This document shows, piece after piece, positions 20,849 through 33,415 of a DNA stretch of 60,328 bases. The stretch is from Mikrocytos mackini. Its lineage: Eukaryota > Endomyxa > Ascetosporea > Mikrocytida > Mikrocytiidae. Below the pieces are notes generated by a model, which was not told where the DNA came from, did no database searches, and saw only the letters and a list, made by a program, of their open reading frames with translations. The first letter of the stretch is position 1. The number at the start of each line of letters is the position of its first letter. The position numbers and the translations under genes are program-made. The stretch covers positions 1 to 60,328 of the forward strand of contig JASNJN010000083.1 of the NCBI GenBank assembly GCA_030180075.1, given 5' to 3'.

Positions 20849-22709
20849 CTATTTCTTTCCGTGTTCTGGACAAAGCTTTTCAAGTTTGATGATATAATTC
20901 ATAAGGAGTTGCTGTGTTTGATTTCGTGTGGTTATTAACCGTTTGCAATCTTCAAGAGATATCTTTCCGGAATCAAGCAGTTTTTTGACAAAAGGTGTCA
21001 ATTTGCTCTTAAGTTCTTCGAAATCCGATGAAACATCAACTATTTGTAATAATTTTGCAAAATGAAGATCACAAATAGCACTTCCAGAATTTATATTTCC
21101 AATTCTCATAGGGATTCCGTCTAGATAATTCTTGACAAACATTATCCCTTTCGATCCTGTTTTATTCTTTTTCAAAAGTCCTATCAGCCCTTTCTTTATA
21201 GCTTGAACGAAGCAAGAATCCCCAATAAAATACTTAAAGTTACTCTTTATAACTTTGGGTTTCTTGTTCTTTACCTCCTCTGTTATTTTTGCTCCAGATT
21301 GGATCATTCTGATCCCTTTCCTCAATTTCTCTACATCCCGCGCATCAACACAAGCCCTGTGGGCGCCTTGTAGCTCTTTCATCAACCCCTCAAGCTCCTT
21401 TACGTCAATATTCTTCTTCCCCATTGATTTATGAAACCTGCTCGTCCAATCATCAGCTTTTTTCTTTTCCTTAATTAACAGCTGCTTCACAGGCGACACA
21501 ATTTTCCCTCCATCAACACTTAGCTCATTCGACAAGGCGATTATTTTTGAGTATGTAAGGGTCTTTGTTCTCATAAACTCCGTTACTTTCTCACTCACCT
21601 TTCTTATTTTCATTAACTGTCCTTTCAATACTTTCAAATCTTCGAAAAATACCACTTTCATATTTGTAGCTGCAGCGACTACTTGGTCAGCCTCATCAAG
21701 AGTCATCTTCTCATTCAATGCATGTTTTAACGACTCGTGGATGTTCATTGATTTGCTATAGAAATCTAAAAACGTTCTGACATGTGTTGTTGACCTCTTT
21801 ATCCTCATTGTCTTCTCCACTTCGCCCTTTTTCCCGTTGTTAGCAGGGACACTGTCCACCACTTCAACAAACCCAAATTTGAACAGCTTCTTGTACAGAA
21901 CCTCCAGTTCTTTAAAGTTTAACTTTTGTTTGCTATATGTGAACCCAAATATTCCACGCCAATTAAAGTCGGTTGACCTGTTGCCCTTTTGGCTCCTGTA
22001 AAAGCTGTCGATATTCAATATAATCACACTGTCTAATAAGTGCTTCATTAATTCGTTTAAATTGTTCGTTTTCAAGTAATTGGCAGCTCCTTTGCACATA
22101 TAGCTAAAAGCTCTTTGGACTATAAGTCTATCCATATTGGACATTTTTCCTTGATTCATAGTTTTGAGTTGCTTTATTATTTTTTCAGCTTCATCTGACC
22201 ATTCCGATACACCCAACAATACCTTCTCCAATTTCTCAACCTCATACATTTTAATGTTCTTCAGCTTAAGGTTTCTGAAATCACTGATGAAACTTCCGAT
22301 AATCTCACTATCTGGTTTGTTCTTTATTATCCCGAATTTTGAAGGCCTTGTATCTTTAGTAGTCCATAAGATCCTCTCCAGGAACTTAAACTTCTGCCCA
22401 TTCTCGACACAACATTCCAGGCAGCTGAATGAATCCTGATCGTTATTCACATCACTGCTTCCCAATAATGCACATTCTAAGTGATACCATTGAAGACAAC
22501 TGTCACACATTAACATGAACAATTCATCATCATGTGGTATCTTACAATAACAATATACCTCCACTTTATGGTCATCTTTTTCTAGCTGCAGGTCTTCTAG
22601 TCTCTTGTAATCTATAGACAACATGGAACCGAGTTTCCTAGTGTTGTCCAGTTGGTAGTTTATTCCCAGAATATAGTAGGTTGCTTCATTGAAGTAGTCA
22701 AACAGTTTA
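20849..22709 (-). CDS. PHD-finger protein, 5' end cut at N bases
   Basis: About 620 codons read on the minus strand with no ATG at the upper end; the frame enters from Ns at 22710 and 22715. A canonical PHD finger lies at about residues 58-106 of the visible part (CYCKIP ... MCDSCLQWYHLEC ... CLEC), which suggests binding to histone H3 tails. The following ~500 residues are Lys-rich and helical, with a WSDEAEKI-type segment weakly recalling the PLU-1 helical region next to PHD fingers in KDM5/Lid2 proteins. No JmjC or ARID domain is visible; they could be in the missing part. Immediately beyond the Ns is hAT transposase sequence, so the gene may be disrupted. Confidence 0.7.
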
Positions 22710-22710
22710 N

Positions 22711-23886
22711 AATTNATCAACACATTTTATTGGCATAGCTTCTAAGGTTCAAGTTAATAAGGATACTCAAGATGTACTTGCAGAATTTGGGCTCAATACG
22801 GATAACTTGACTTCAGTTGTGACAGATGCCGGCACTAATGTCACGAAGTTATTTGAAAACAAACTCACTATTGTTTGTTTTGCCCACAGAATAAATACAG
22901 TACTGTCTAACCTGTTCGAAGATGCAGGGCAGGAGGTATCAGTGCTGCTCAAAACGTGTTCCAGTCTATCACAAATGAGTAAATATTCCAAATTTCATGA
23001 AAGTGTAGGCGTAAAACTCCCTTCATTGAGTAATACAAGATGGAATTCTCAGTATATGTTGTTGGAAGCTGTGCACACGCATATATCCGGGATCAAGGAA
23101 TATCTGAGGTCTGAGAAGCATTTTAACATGATCGAAAATTTAAAGGAAATTTTAATTTTAAAACTAATAATATTTTTAAAACCCTTTTTCGTGGCAACCA
23201 AAGAATTGGAGAAGAAGGATTTTACTCTATACTTAATACAACCACTAAGACATACACTTACCCAACATATTAATGATTCAATGAAAGAGACGAATACAAC
23301 TATAAGTAGATTAGCTACAAAGACAAAGACAATATTTAGAAGTAAAATGGAGATATACGATGAACATTAATTTGATCTTCTTCTTTCTACTTTTCTTAAT
23401 CCCGAGTTCAGTGGGTTAAATTGGGTGCCCTCGTTTTCACGCCATGTTTTTATTCGCGATGTAACCAATATGATTACAAATGACTTGGAACGGAATGAGG
23501 AGGTGCAAAATACAGAAGAAATCGAAATGGTCGAAGATCCTGACTCACAAGTTCTTCTAAACAGAAGGGAAAATACGGATGTTCTAAACTTTAAGAGGCT
23601 TAAAAATGTAAGGACACCACAAAGAAATCTTAATGAAGTAACTGAGTATCTATCTTTGTGCCGAACAGTCCCCGAACCACTGCTGAATAATTGTTCTGAG
23701 TTTTGGAAGATTCATAAATCTACGTTGCCACGTTTATGTTCACTATTTATGGAGAAAGGGCATATAATGGGATCATCGTGTGTAGCCGAAGGACACTTTA
23801 GCAAATTAGGTTATTACATCAACGCAAGAAAAGCAAATTTGAACACTGAAAAGTTAAGAGCATATGCTTTTCTGAATGGGAGTTAA
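22711..23886 (+). pseudogene. hAT-family transposase, catalytic and dimerisation part
   Basis: The frame is open from the N-containing junction and lacks an ATG. It has VVTDAGTN, a hAT catalytic Asp region, followed by CFAHRINTVL, the conserved Cys/His block, and TRWNSQYMLL. TAA at 23368-23370 interrupts one frame; beyond it FDLLLSTFLNPEF continues the core. The C-terminal hAT dimerisation region closes it (FWKIHKSTLPRL ... SSCVAEGHFSKLGYY). The N-terminal zinc finger is missing. This lineage, or that of 1144-1689, is the natural candidate to have mobilised the 8-bp-duplicating MITEs here. Confidence 0.85.
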
Positions 23887-25979
23887 TTAATTATAAATAA
23901 TATTATATTTATCTTTTATTAATTTTTATGAAACAACATGTTTTACAACTTCAACGGCCTGCCTAATTAACTATACTGATAATACTAACGATCATCTTTA
24001 AAGTTTCTACTAAAACATCTACGGTTTAATGGTACACTTTTAAAGACCAATTAATTAATTTTAAATTCAACATGCTCCTAGAATAATACTGTCAAATTAC
24101 GAAAAGAGATTTCGTATTCACATCCCTATGTTATTCATCTTGCCCCCTCTTTTTATTCTATGTATCGCCTTTACTTATTTATTACCATTATACAACACAT
24201 TTAAGTGAATTGTTAAATGACTAGAGTTGACGCTGACTTTATCATTTGTTAGAAAGAACACAAGTGTAATGTTAAATTCACGGTCTTTTCGATTGTTTTC
24301 ATATAATTGTTGATAATCAGGGTGAGTTTTGGAATATAATTTGCGGACTGTGCCGGTCTTGATTCCACTGTTTGCCGTCTCTCTAAAACATATTCATCAC
24401 TTGCTTTATTATATGATCCGAGACTATTTAAATTGGCGTTACTTTCTGTTATTCTCTGAATCCCTAATGTAAATAGATATTGTTCGGTATAGGCTAACTT
24501 AATTGTAAACTAATATATTTTCGATTACTTTATGTGTTTCTTTCGTAAAATCTACTTTGTTTGCCTGTTTTCCTGTTTTTTAATGAAAGAACGAAATAGA
24601 ATCCTTTGTGAAAGTGAAATAGGGAAGGATTCTTAAACTGTCATCAACCAATCCACGAACGAGTTCGAGGAATGATCACAAAGAAATTCGCCTGCTCTGG
24701 CTTCGGTTTGATGACGATAAGTAGGAAATAGGGGTTGGTGAAGCTTATGTATACATTCATAATGATTGATTTGGTGTTATTCCTCTGTTGTATGGTTGTT
24801 TTTTTATGATGACATGTCTGTTGTGTTAAGGGTCGCTAAATCGAATGTAAATAATGTGCTTTCATCTATGCCTCTTATGTCGTGGAGAGTAAGAGAATTT
24901 GCGATTTATAACCGCTCAAATTGAATGGGCTGGGCTCAGGTTTTCTTCAAGGGCGTGGTATTCCTATTATATACTATTTTAAAGTTTAGATGAGCCAATT
25001 ATTCCTGTCCATTATTTTACTTACATAATTTGAAGTTTTCTCAAAAGTTTCAAAGGAAAATCTTTAGATACTTAAATATCACCTTCAGAAGTTAGGAATT
25101 GTTTTAAAATTTTAAAATTTGCAAAATCTACTTACACAACTTTCTGAGCTTAATTCACAATGACAACTCAAACACATATGCGATTGGAGATATAAGACAA
25201 TAAGGAGGAATATAAATTGACCAGAGGATTATTACCTCCAAACAAACTCGTGACTCAGTTATAAACAGAAAATCAGCCAACTACATTCGTATTCAGCTAA
25301 ATCAAAATGAGACCCATAAATGTGCGATCAGACAGTTACTTCGATGAGTATTAAATGGAATCCAGACTAAATACGATGATAATAAACATTACGGCATAAC
25401 TCATGTGATCTCCTCTATAGTTAATTGAATATAAATTACTATTCGAATAGAACACTATTTAAATCGAATACACTATCTACGAAAGCGCAAGTTCAAATAA
25501 ACGACAGTTAGATTTGAAAATAAGAATTTTAGCCAGAGACGACTTTTTGATTGTTGAGAATAAGAATTTATATTTTACAATTGGCAAATAATTATATAAC
25601 ATAATTATTGTAAGTTGTTAATTATGGGTTTGTTTTTATTCAGATCGAAGTTCATTAATAATTATATTTATAAAAAATCGTTTATTAAATCATAAATGTG
25701 AGAGACAGGCTACAATTTTATTGGCGGAATTATTAAGCATCTATACATTTTCAGAATTATTTTAATATTAATTATATCTAGAAATTTTTTTAATAAATTA
25801 AATAAAAACACAATTTTCTTAATCATTAAATGTTTTCAAAATTAAAACATTATTTTATTATGTAATATTTAATGTCTAACTTTGTGTTGAAATCAGTTAA
25901 TACTTTAATAATTTTTTATTCAATTTCATTCATATATTGCTTATCCTGCAGACTTTATCTCATGTAAAATTTTTCATTA
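23887..25979. other. Long AT-rich region without recognisable genes
   Basis: About 2.1 kb with stop codons in all frames and no motif I recognise. CCAGAGACGA at 25532 could be a decayed hAT-type left end pairing with the CTCATCTCTG end at 26055, but the flanks do not match. No tRNA or rRNA signature was found. Confidence 0.5.
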
Positions 25980-26055
25980 AAATTACCCGACCCGCCCGAC
26001 CCGATTCGGGTCGGGTCGGATTCGGAACAGAATTTGGGCAAAATTCTCATCTCTG
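25980..26055. mobile_element. Right end of a hAT-like MITE with CCCGACCCG palindrome
   Basis: A GC-rich palindrome (CCCGACCCGATTCGGGTCGG, centre ~26005) is followed by AAAATTCTCATCTCTG ending at 26055. This end matches AATTCTCACCTCTA, the right end of the MITE at 36085-36460, which also has GC-rich palindromes inside. Gypsy coding sequence starts immediately at 26056, so the element cut it there. The left end is uncertain. Confidence 0.55.
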
Positions 26056-28497
26056 CTTGGAACCATCCCCAACTTCAAACATAATATACCACTCCACGAC
26101 TATACGCCATTCATAAAGAAGGGATATCCGATCCCCCTGGCAAAATTAAAGGAAGTGAGGGACGAAATACAAAGACTACAACTTCTACAGGTCATTCAAC
26201 CAAACACAAGCGAGTTTTGTTCGGCAGCCTTCCCCATATTCAAACGAAACGGACAAATCCGTTTAGTGGTGGATTATCGAACACTAAACCAACAAACTAC
26301 GCGATTATCATACCCTCTTCCAAAACTGGAAGAGATAACGAAGGACCTCAAAGGAGCCTCACGGTTCTCACAAATCGATTTATCGATGGGATACCACCAA
26401 ATCCCGATAGACGAGCAAAGTGTTCAACTCACATCATTTCACATAGACGGAAAGCAATGGGAGTATCTGCGAATGCCATTTGGCCTTACCAATGCTCCAT
26501 ATACATTCCAAAAAGCTATGTCCGATCTATTCAGAGAACACGACTTTATTAAGGTCTATTTAGATGACCTTCTTATATTCTCTCCCTCCAGGGAACAACA
26601 CTACAAAGATCTCATTAACTTCTTAAAAACAGCAAAAGAAAACAACCTTTCCATAAACTTCAACAAGTCTAACTTTTTCAAAACAGAAGTTACTTATCTC
26701 GGCCTAATTATAAATGCCACCGGAATTCGAGCAGATAGTTCACGAGTCACGAAACTTCGAAATATACAGCCTAAAACAAAGAACGATATACAAAAGGTTC
26801 TGGGCTTAATTCAATGGTTCAGGCCATTTATTAGTTCATTGAGCGAAAAGACACAATTCTTAACGGACCGACTTCAAAAGAAAGTAACAAAAATAGACTG
26901 AGGAAAGGAAGATAACACAAAACTTACAGCAATTATTGAAAATATTGAAAACGAACCCTTACTACATCATCCGGACTTTAATAAGAAGTTCATAATTGAA
27001 ACAGACGCTTCGGAGAAAGGAGGAGGCGCCATTATGAAGCAGGAAGATAAATGCTTAGGGATATATTCTACAAAATGGTCAGAAAGTGAATGTAAGTATA
27101 CAACATGTGAAAAGGAAATGCTTATTATCATTAAAACCCTCCAACACTTCCGATACATGTTATTATTTGGAGAACTAGAAATAAAGACAGATAATAGAAA
27201 CAATACGTTTGACAAACCCCTTACTAACAGGATCAACAGATGGAAGATACTAATATCCGAATATAATTATAAGCTTAATCATTTACCGGGATCGGATAAT
27301 TCCAGTGCCGACGCACTTTCCAGACTCTTACCGTTACAACCCAACGAAACAGAAAATGCTATAGATCTAAGAAAACTAGCTGATTGGCAACATGAGGACC
27401 AAACGTTAACTACAAACAGTCAGACGGGCAAGGAACTTAAGATAACGAGAGTAGAAGGAACAAAAATAGCTATGGACACCAAAGAGAGAATATTGATACC
27501 AGAGAGGAACACTATCGAATTTCTAAGAGGAATGCACCATTGGCTCGGCCATCCAGGTACTACGGGCCTATACCTTACTCTGAAGCATTATTTCTTTATT
27601 AAAGGTGTTAAAGAAGGATGCAAGACAGTTACGAGGAATTGTGCAGAATGCCAACGTAAAAAACCCGAAACAAGTGCAAAATATGGTCAGCTACAAGGGT
27701 ACGCATCATCCGATCTACCAATGGAATACATCGGTATAGATCTCATGGGTCCCCTGGAGGCTACAGAATTCGAAACCAAGGAATTCGCTAGTAAATTTCA
27801 TATATTAACGATCACCTGTCTCTGCACTCACTGGACAGGAGTAGCGGTGGTCTACAGTATAACGGCGGACACAGTAAAGATAGCGCTTCAGAAAACATGG
27901 ATCCTCAAACATGGAAAACCTGGTAGGATCCTAAGCGATAACGGAAAACAATTCCGTTCTAAGAAGCTTACTGCCTTCTGCAAGGAAAAGCAGATTAGAC
28001 ATTAAAAAACTTCAATTTACAACCCTACTTGCAACGGGATCAAAGAGCGCTCTCATCAAGTAATTGCAGCCGTACTGAGACAAAACACAGGATGTGACAT
28101 TTCAGAGCTACCTAAGTTAATTTCAAGAAGACTTAATAATGTAGCCAACCGAATTTCACACCTATCGCCATATGAAAGGCTGAACAATACAAGCAGACTT
28201 GACCCCTTAAAACGAGATATTAAAGCTTTTATCGAGAAGAGGGAAGAAATTGTGAAGAGTTATAAAGAGCATCAAATTGAAAAGAAAAACAAGAAACGCG
28301 TCACAATGGAATATAAAATAGGCGACCATATTTTCATTAAAAAACACATACGAGGCAAACTAGATGATTATTGGATTGGTCCCTTGGTGATCGAAAAAAT
28401 AAACGCAAACGGACAACAGGTCGAAATAACAAGAGATCGACGAATTGTTAAGGAGAACATAAAGAATATTAAACCTTTTTGGAGAAAGGAGGGGTAG
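26056..28497 (+). pseudogene. Ty3/gypsy element D, pol polyprotein relic
   Basis: One reading frame spans RT to the integrase C-terminus, with only two stops: TGA at 26899-26901 and TAA at 28003-28005. RT has FKRNGQIRLVVDYR, MPFGLTNAP and VYLDDLLIF. RNase H has IETDASEKGGG and ADALSR. Integrase has HHWLGHPG with CAECQ (zinc), Asp in GIDLMGPL, Asp in LSDNGKQF and Glu in GIKERSHQ, then DYWIGPLVI at the C-terminus. All catalytic positions are retained. Gag, protease and the RT N-terminus are missing, cut by the MITE at 26055. It is a different family from A, B and C. Confidence 0.92.
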
Positions 28498-28730
28498 AAT
28501 GTGGTATCCTCGCATACCAGATTGTTTAAAAAAGATAATAATTAAATATTAAATAAAAATGAAGATCTACAAATCTCTGTTCAACGTGCTTCTGACACGT
28601 AATGGTAACCACGAGGGTTACGACATTTGGCATTAAATTTATAATATATGAAAATAAATATGAACAACAAATAGTTTAAACTTATATTGCATTTTGATTT
28701 ATTTTTTATTTTTAAAATTCTAAACACAAA
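28498..28730 (+). repeat. Probable LTR start of gypsy D and leader of MULE4
   Basis: The purine tract GGAGAAAGGAGGGGTAGAA is followed by TGTGGTATCC at 28500, the expected layout for a 3' LTR. No second copy is in the window, so its end cannot be set. The last bases (about 28697-28730) are the A/T-rich leader of the MULE4 gene, with TTTTTAAAATT. Confidence 0.5.
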
Positions 28731-30526
28731 ATGGAAACTTTTTCTCGAATACTTCAAACAACACTCGCTTTGTCAGAAAATATAACTGAAAACAGCTTGT
28801 TTTTTGAGCGCTTGTATGGGGTGTTGACTATAAAGACAACCCAAGACTCTTCTAATCTTGTGACGGCAACCATTCAAATTGAAAAATCCGATCTAGTTCC
28901 GTTTCTTTCGTATTTGAAAAACGTTTTGTCGGTTAAAAACAATCGATTAGGAATAACAGTTCACTCGATAATATTTTACTGTAAAAAGAATCAACAACAA
29001 CATTGCCCCTACAAACTTATCGGCACTAGAAATCTAAAGCATGAAATATATAAACTTTACGTAAAGACTCCACATGGAATGGCCTGCAACACAGAAGAAA
29101 AGATTGATACATCTCTCATGCTTACAAAACTACAACAGATGGCTACATATGACAACCAAAGGTTTGAAGTTATATGGAGTTCACTAGTAACTACATTTCC
29201 AAATCTAACACAACTTAAGAGCATAGCATATCGAAAATTCTGGCAACTAAAGTCAATAGAGCCGCGGGACCACGAACTAACACTTTCAACTCTAGTTCAA
29301 TATTCTTTAAATATATCAGAAGACGAGTTTGGCGTTTCTGTTTGGGCTGTGAGACCGAAGGGGCTGATTTCAGGAGTGTTTTTACAAATACCCAATTATT
29401 ACAATCCCTGGTTAGTTATGATAACTTATGTATTGATGGAACTTTCAAACTTACATGGGCTAATTTCGTAGTAATCATTGTGGGTGGCTTGACACCATTG
29501 GGTAAATTCCGATTACTATCTTTTTCCATCACAAATTCGGAAAATATAAAGAGCTATGATTATATTTTTACGAAAATAATGGAATATTGTTTAAATTGGA
29601 AATTAAATTTTAGACCAAAGGCTATTATAAGTGATGGGGCATCATGTATAAAAACTTCTATTCAAAATTCATTTGATAACATTATTCATATGGGCTGCTG
29701 GGCCCATATTGCACGCACTCTTCATGCAAAAATACCCAACACAAATAAAGAAGTTAAAAGACAACTCTATTCTGACCTTAATTACTTACAACGTTCATAC
29801 ACAAAGCAATTATTTGACAAAGCATTCCAAGCTCTAATTAGAAAATACAGTGAATATTCTTTTCTTGATGCATTCCTTGTGTATTTCGACAATAACTACA
29901 TTAAAAGAGATAGTAATTGGTGGACGGGGTATTATTTATTTTGTCCTAAAACGAATAATGCTATAGAAGGGTTCAATTCTGTCATCAAGCGCAATTATAC
30001 AGATTATAAAAGAACCCACCTCATGTCTCTCATTAAGTTACTTGGGAATGTTCTTGTTGCGAAAAGTAATGAAGATATTGCTCGACTTCTTCTAGACGCA
30101 GATCGTATTTCATATGAGCACATTGAAACCGTCAACTACGAGTTCAAAATAATTGGGAGTGGTCAAACTTTAATCCATTATTTGTTAGGAAGAGAGCGTT
30201 TTTCTGATGAATCTAATTATTGTACGCGCGAAAGAATGAAGAGTGTATTGTATTCTTCTGATGCTTTGACTTCATATCGAGAGTTTAAAGGCCTGTTGTA
30301 TCGAATAGTCATTATATACGATGCGGGTGGGGGCGAATGTTGGGAGAGTTTTTGGTGTAGCTGCTTTCTATTTAAAAGAACTACCAAATGTACGCATGTG
30401 CACTACGTCGCTACACAAGTATTGAAGCTGTCTAAGTTAGAGTTTACTGTGTCTTCACGTAGAAATGCTGGAAGATCTCGTCATGTAGAGCGTGGGTCTG
30501 GTCTGACTCGTGATATGTCTAATTAA
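28731..30526 (+). pseudogene. MULE4 transposase, frameshifted
   Basis: ATG 28731 opens 246 codons; the continuation lies in another frame from about 29345 to 30526, so one frameshift sits around 29345-29385. The N-terminal ~200 residues have no zinc finger that I recognise. The core has Asp (LCIDGTFKLTW), Asp (IISDGASC) with GCWAH, and Glu (NNAIEGFNSVIK), then a SWIM finger (WCSCFLF ... CTHVHY). The spacing is that of a typical MULE. It is not closely like MULE1-3. It begins right after the gypsy D LTR start, and no TIR was found. Confidence 0.88.
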
Positions 30527-32914
30527 ATATCCATTAAGTAGTGGCTTCTTCAGAAAGATTCATAGATCTATATAACGAGAATATGTTGTTTATTTTGAGA
30601 TCACTGAAAATAATGTTTTAAAAAGTTTAAATTTTTGGTCCCTCGTTAGATTTCAAAAACAAGTAACCCAATAGCTTATAACAACAAAAACGGTTTTGGT
30701 ACATTTTTTGTTTCAGAATGTAGTTGTTGTTAATGCTTTACAAAAATAAAAATTTAAATTTACAAACTTCCCTACAAACGTATACAGCTCTTATATCGTC
30801 TCATGTCGACTACACTCTCCCCTACATGTTTCATCGAAACATATCACAGACCATATCTAGGCCCGTCTCCTACACGCTACATACTTGTAATAAAGAAGAG
30901 AGAAACATAAATTCCAATCACAAAATACACCAAAGAAGATAGTCCGACTAAAACAAAGCACAAATAAAAGTTATAATACAGTCCAGATTGATGGGTACAT
31001 GAACCATGCATAAGGAGGAATACACTAACAGAGTTAACATGGGATATTCTGCATAAAGTTCAAAGAAGGCATCAGTTACTCAAATAAAGCAAAGGCGTAT
31101 TATCTAAAACAACAACACTTCCAACAATCACACCAGAATAGAGGAATCCCACATTGGCTTAAAATTGGGGTAATGATCAGTTTGAAAATGTAATCTGATT
31201 CTACATTATGGATTTATCGACCTTCAAACACTATACTTCGGAATTTAAGAAATTTAAGGAATTACCCATAAGTGTACAACTTGGACAGTCACCAACTAAA
31301 CCACATCTGATCAATTGAAGACTTAATAGAAGGAGAGATGGAATGTACATGCCAATCAGATTTTATGAATCATATGTATGAATAATCGTGGATTGAGTTA
31401 AATCTATACTCAAAGATGTCTGGTCTATACCAAATACCGGGGGCTCAACATTTTTCATGACATGGATTTAATTTATTTATTGGAGCACTTGGGACTTGAA
31501 TTTTGTGGCTATTCTAATCCAATAAGCTATACACATGTTATTAACTAAATATAAAATTGCATGTCATACTTTCAAATTATATAGCTTGATTTTAGGACAT
31601 CTGTTTGTTTTTATGACTAGTTTAATCTATTATCTTAAACAAATATATATTCGTTGCATATCTAATCAATAGGGTTCGGAATATATGTGACTAAACTTGT
31701 GGTCACATATTTTGTGTAAAATTTGACNNAAAATCCTTNATAAATTTGGGAAATTTTTAGGTATCCCATATCTGAGTATCCTCAAATTTTNNATTTTTCT
31801 CTATAATCTCTAAAAATCACATATTNNTCACNTATTTTCCTTATTGTCTTGTTTTTATTTCTAATATTCTTTTATATTTGTCTTGTTGTCGTGTTGTCGT
31901 TTGGTCGTGTGGCTGTGTGAGGGGGAGGTAACGGATATAAATGTTGTATAAGCCTTTGTACAATTCAACAGGGTCGTATAGGGGATATTTTATCAACCCA
32001 ACCTCTGTGTTGTTGTATATGACTTCGGAAAAATTAAAATTTATAATTCATCAAAATAATTTTAACAAACTGTGGCCAGGGAACTTTGCCGGGCCCGACA
32101 CGCCAGCGACGTGTTTCTTGTCATTTGAACAACCCCACAACCAAGGCAAATATCGCTGCGATGCGTGTGGAAAATAGGTACCTGATCCCAAGAAGTTCCC
32201 TTATTTATTTCTAAAAACACGATTAAAACGTTTTTTACGTGTCCCGGGAGGTATATTTAATTTTTTGTAAATGACTTTTTGTTTGAAGGGGGGCCCTTGC
32301 GGCCCCTTCAAACAAAAATTATATTTCAATATTTTCACCCATTTTTCAAAAACAGAGCCGAACGAGCCCAAAAAGCATCTTCGACCGATAAACAATGCAA
32401 ACGATTGCCAAAACACGTTTAAAAACTGTCATATTCCTCTACATTTTTCTTTAAAAAAGTTATGTTTTTGTAGAATTTTCGAAACAAAATATCGAAATTT
32501 CACGAAGTTAAATACTGTGCTTCCTCTTTAAAAGCATTTTAATAAAATCATGCCACATTAATTTCATAAATTTGATATTAAAAAGTGTATCAAAAACCCG
32601 AATCTTAAAGGATCAGTATATTTGGATACACAAGCTATCGCCTTCTAAGGAGGGACGGGCTATTTTCACTCCAATAACGGAAATTTTTTATTGCTTATTT
32701 TAGCCCAAAATGACTTATATTGTTTCCCAGGGAATATTAAACAAAACAGTGGGTCCAAATTTATATTTAATGGTTGGTGCCAAAATACCCCTTTATAATT
32801 GGGAATTTTCCTCGATTTTGAAATTTAAAATTTGAAAATAGAAAAAGTGCAATTTATAAAGAAAACTTGTCGAACGAAAGCAGTAAATAAAATCTCCTTC
32901 TAAGGAGTTATGAT
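30527..32914. other. AT-rich region with scattered element ends
   Basis: No gene can be supported; short ORFs at 30724 and 31941 show no recognisable domain. At 31328-31345 a purine tract followed by TGTACATGCC resembles a gypsy 3' LTR start. At 31670 TAGGGTTCGGAATATAT matches a copy at 48452. Between 31727 and 31832 there are several Ns. At 32276-32318 a GC-rich hairpin (TTTGAAGGGG ... CCCCTTCAAA) precedes ATTTCAATATTTTCACCC, which recurs near 39105. Confidence 0.4.
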
Positions 32915-33083
32915 TAGGGCTCCCAAAAAGCAATTTTCAAAATTGCATATGAGTATTATTTTGTTTTAACGCTCTTGAACAATTTTTAGGCCCTATTGAG
33001 CATCTGGTATCGATATTTAAAAGCAATAAAAGGCAATAAAGCAATTTTGGGCAATTTTTTTGGGTAAATGGACTAAAATAACA
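32915..33083. mobile_element. Truncated copy of the TAGGGCTC MITE
   Basis: It starts TAGGGCTCCCAAAAAGCAAT and follows the left ~170 bases of 4788-5259, including AAAGCAATAAAAGGCAA and ACTAAAATAACAG, then diverges. No right end is seen. Confidence 0.75.
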
Positions 33084-33391
33084 GGTTGGTTTCTTTTATA
33101 CAACTAATTTTAATAAAAGCCTGTACAACTTTGCTTTTTAGCATGCATGTGGCTTTGCAAAGTCTGGTTACGTTAACAAACCCTGGCAAATTTTTGTATT
33201 TATGTCCTCTGTGAGAAGTTTCATATCAATGAAACTAGTTAACCGAATTTAATTTAAATTTTTAAATTTTGCGATTATCAGGGATTATTAACAAGATATT
33301 ATCATACAATGGTCATATCTTTGTATTTTGATAAATTGTTTGTGAAATTACTTTATTTTGTAGTTGTTTGTGAAATATTTTGCTTAAACCC
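33084..33391. other. Spacer upstream of MULE5
   Basis: AT-rich and non-coding. A MULE5 left TIR would be expected here, but no inverted partner was found downstream. Confidence 0.4.
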
Positions 33392-33415
33392 TCATATTTA
33401 AAATTTTGAAACTTT
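33392..33415 (+). promoter_or_regulatory. AAATTT-type motif before MULE5
   Basis: TATTTAAAATTTTGAAACTTT abuts the ATG at 33416, the same arrangement as at other transposase genes. Confidence 0.45.

Noticed and set aside
25141-25400. GGAGGAATATAA-type stretches resembling bacterial ribosome-binding sites
   Set aside because: No ORF follows them, and the gene set is eukaryotic.
30724-32177. Short ORFs of 72 and 78 codons
   Set aside because: No domain, poor context, surrounded by stops and element ends; likely chance frames.
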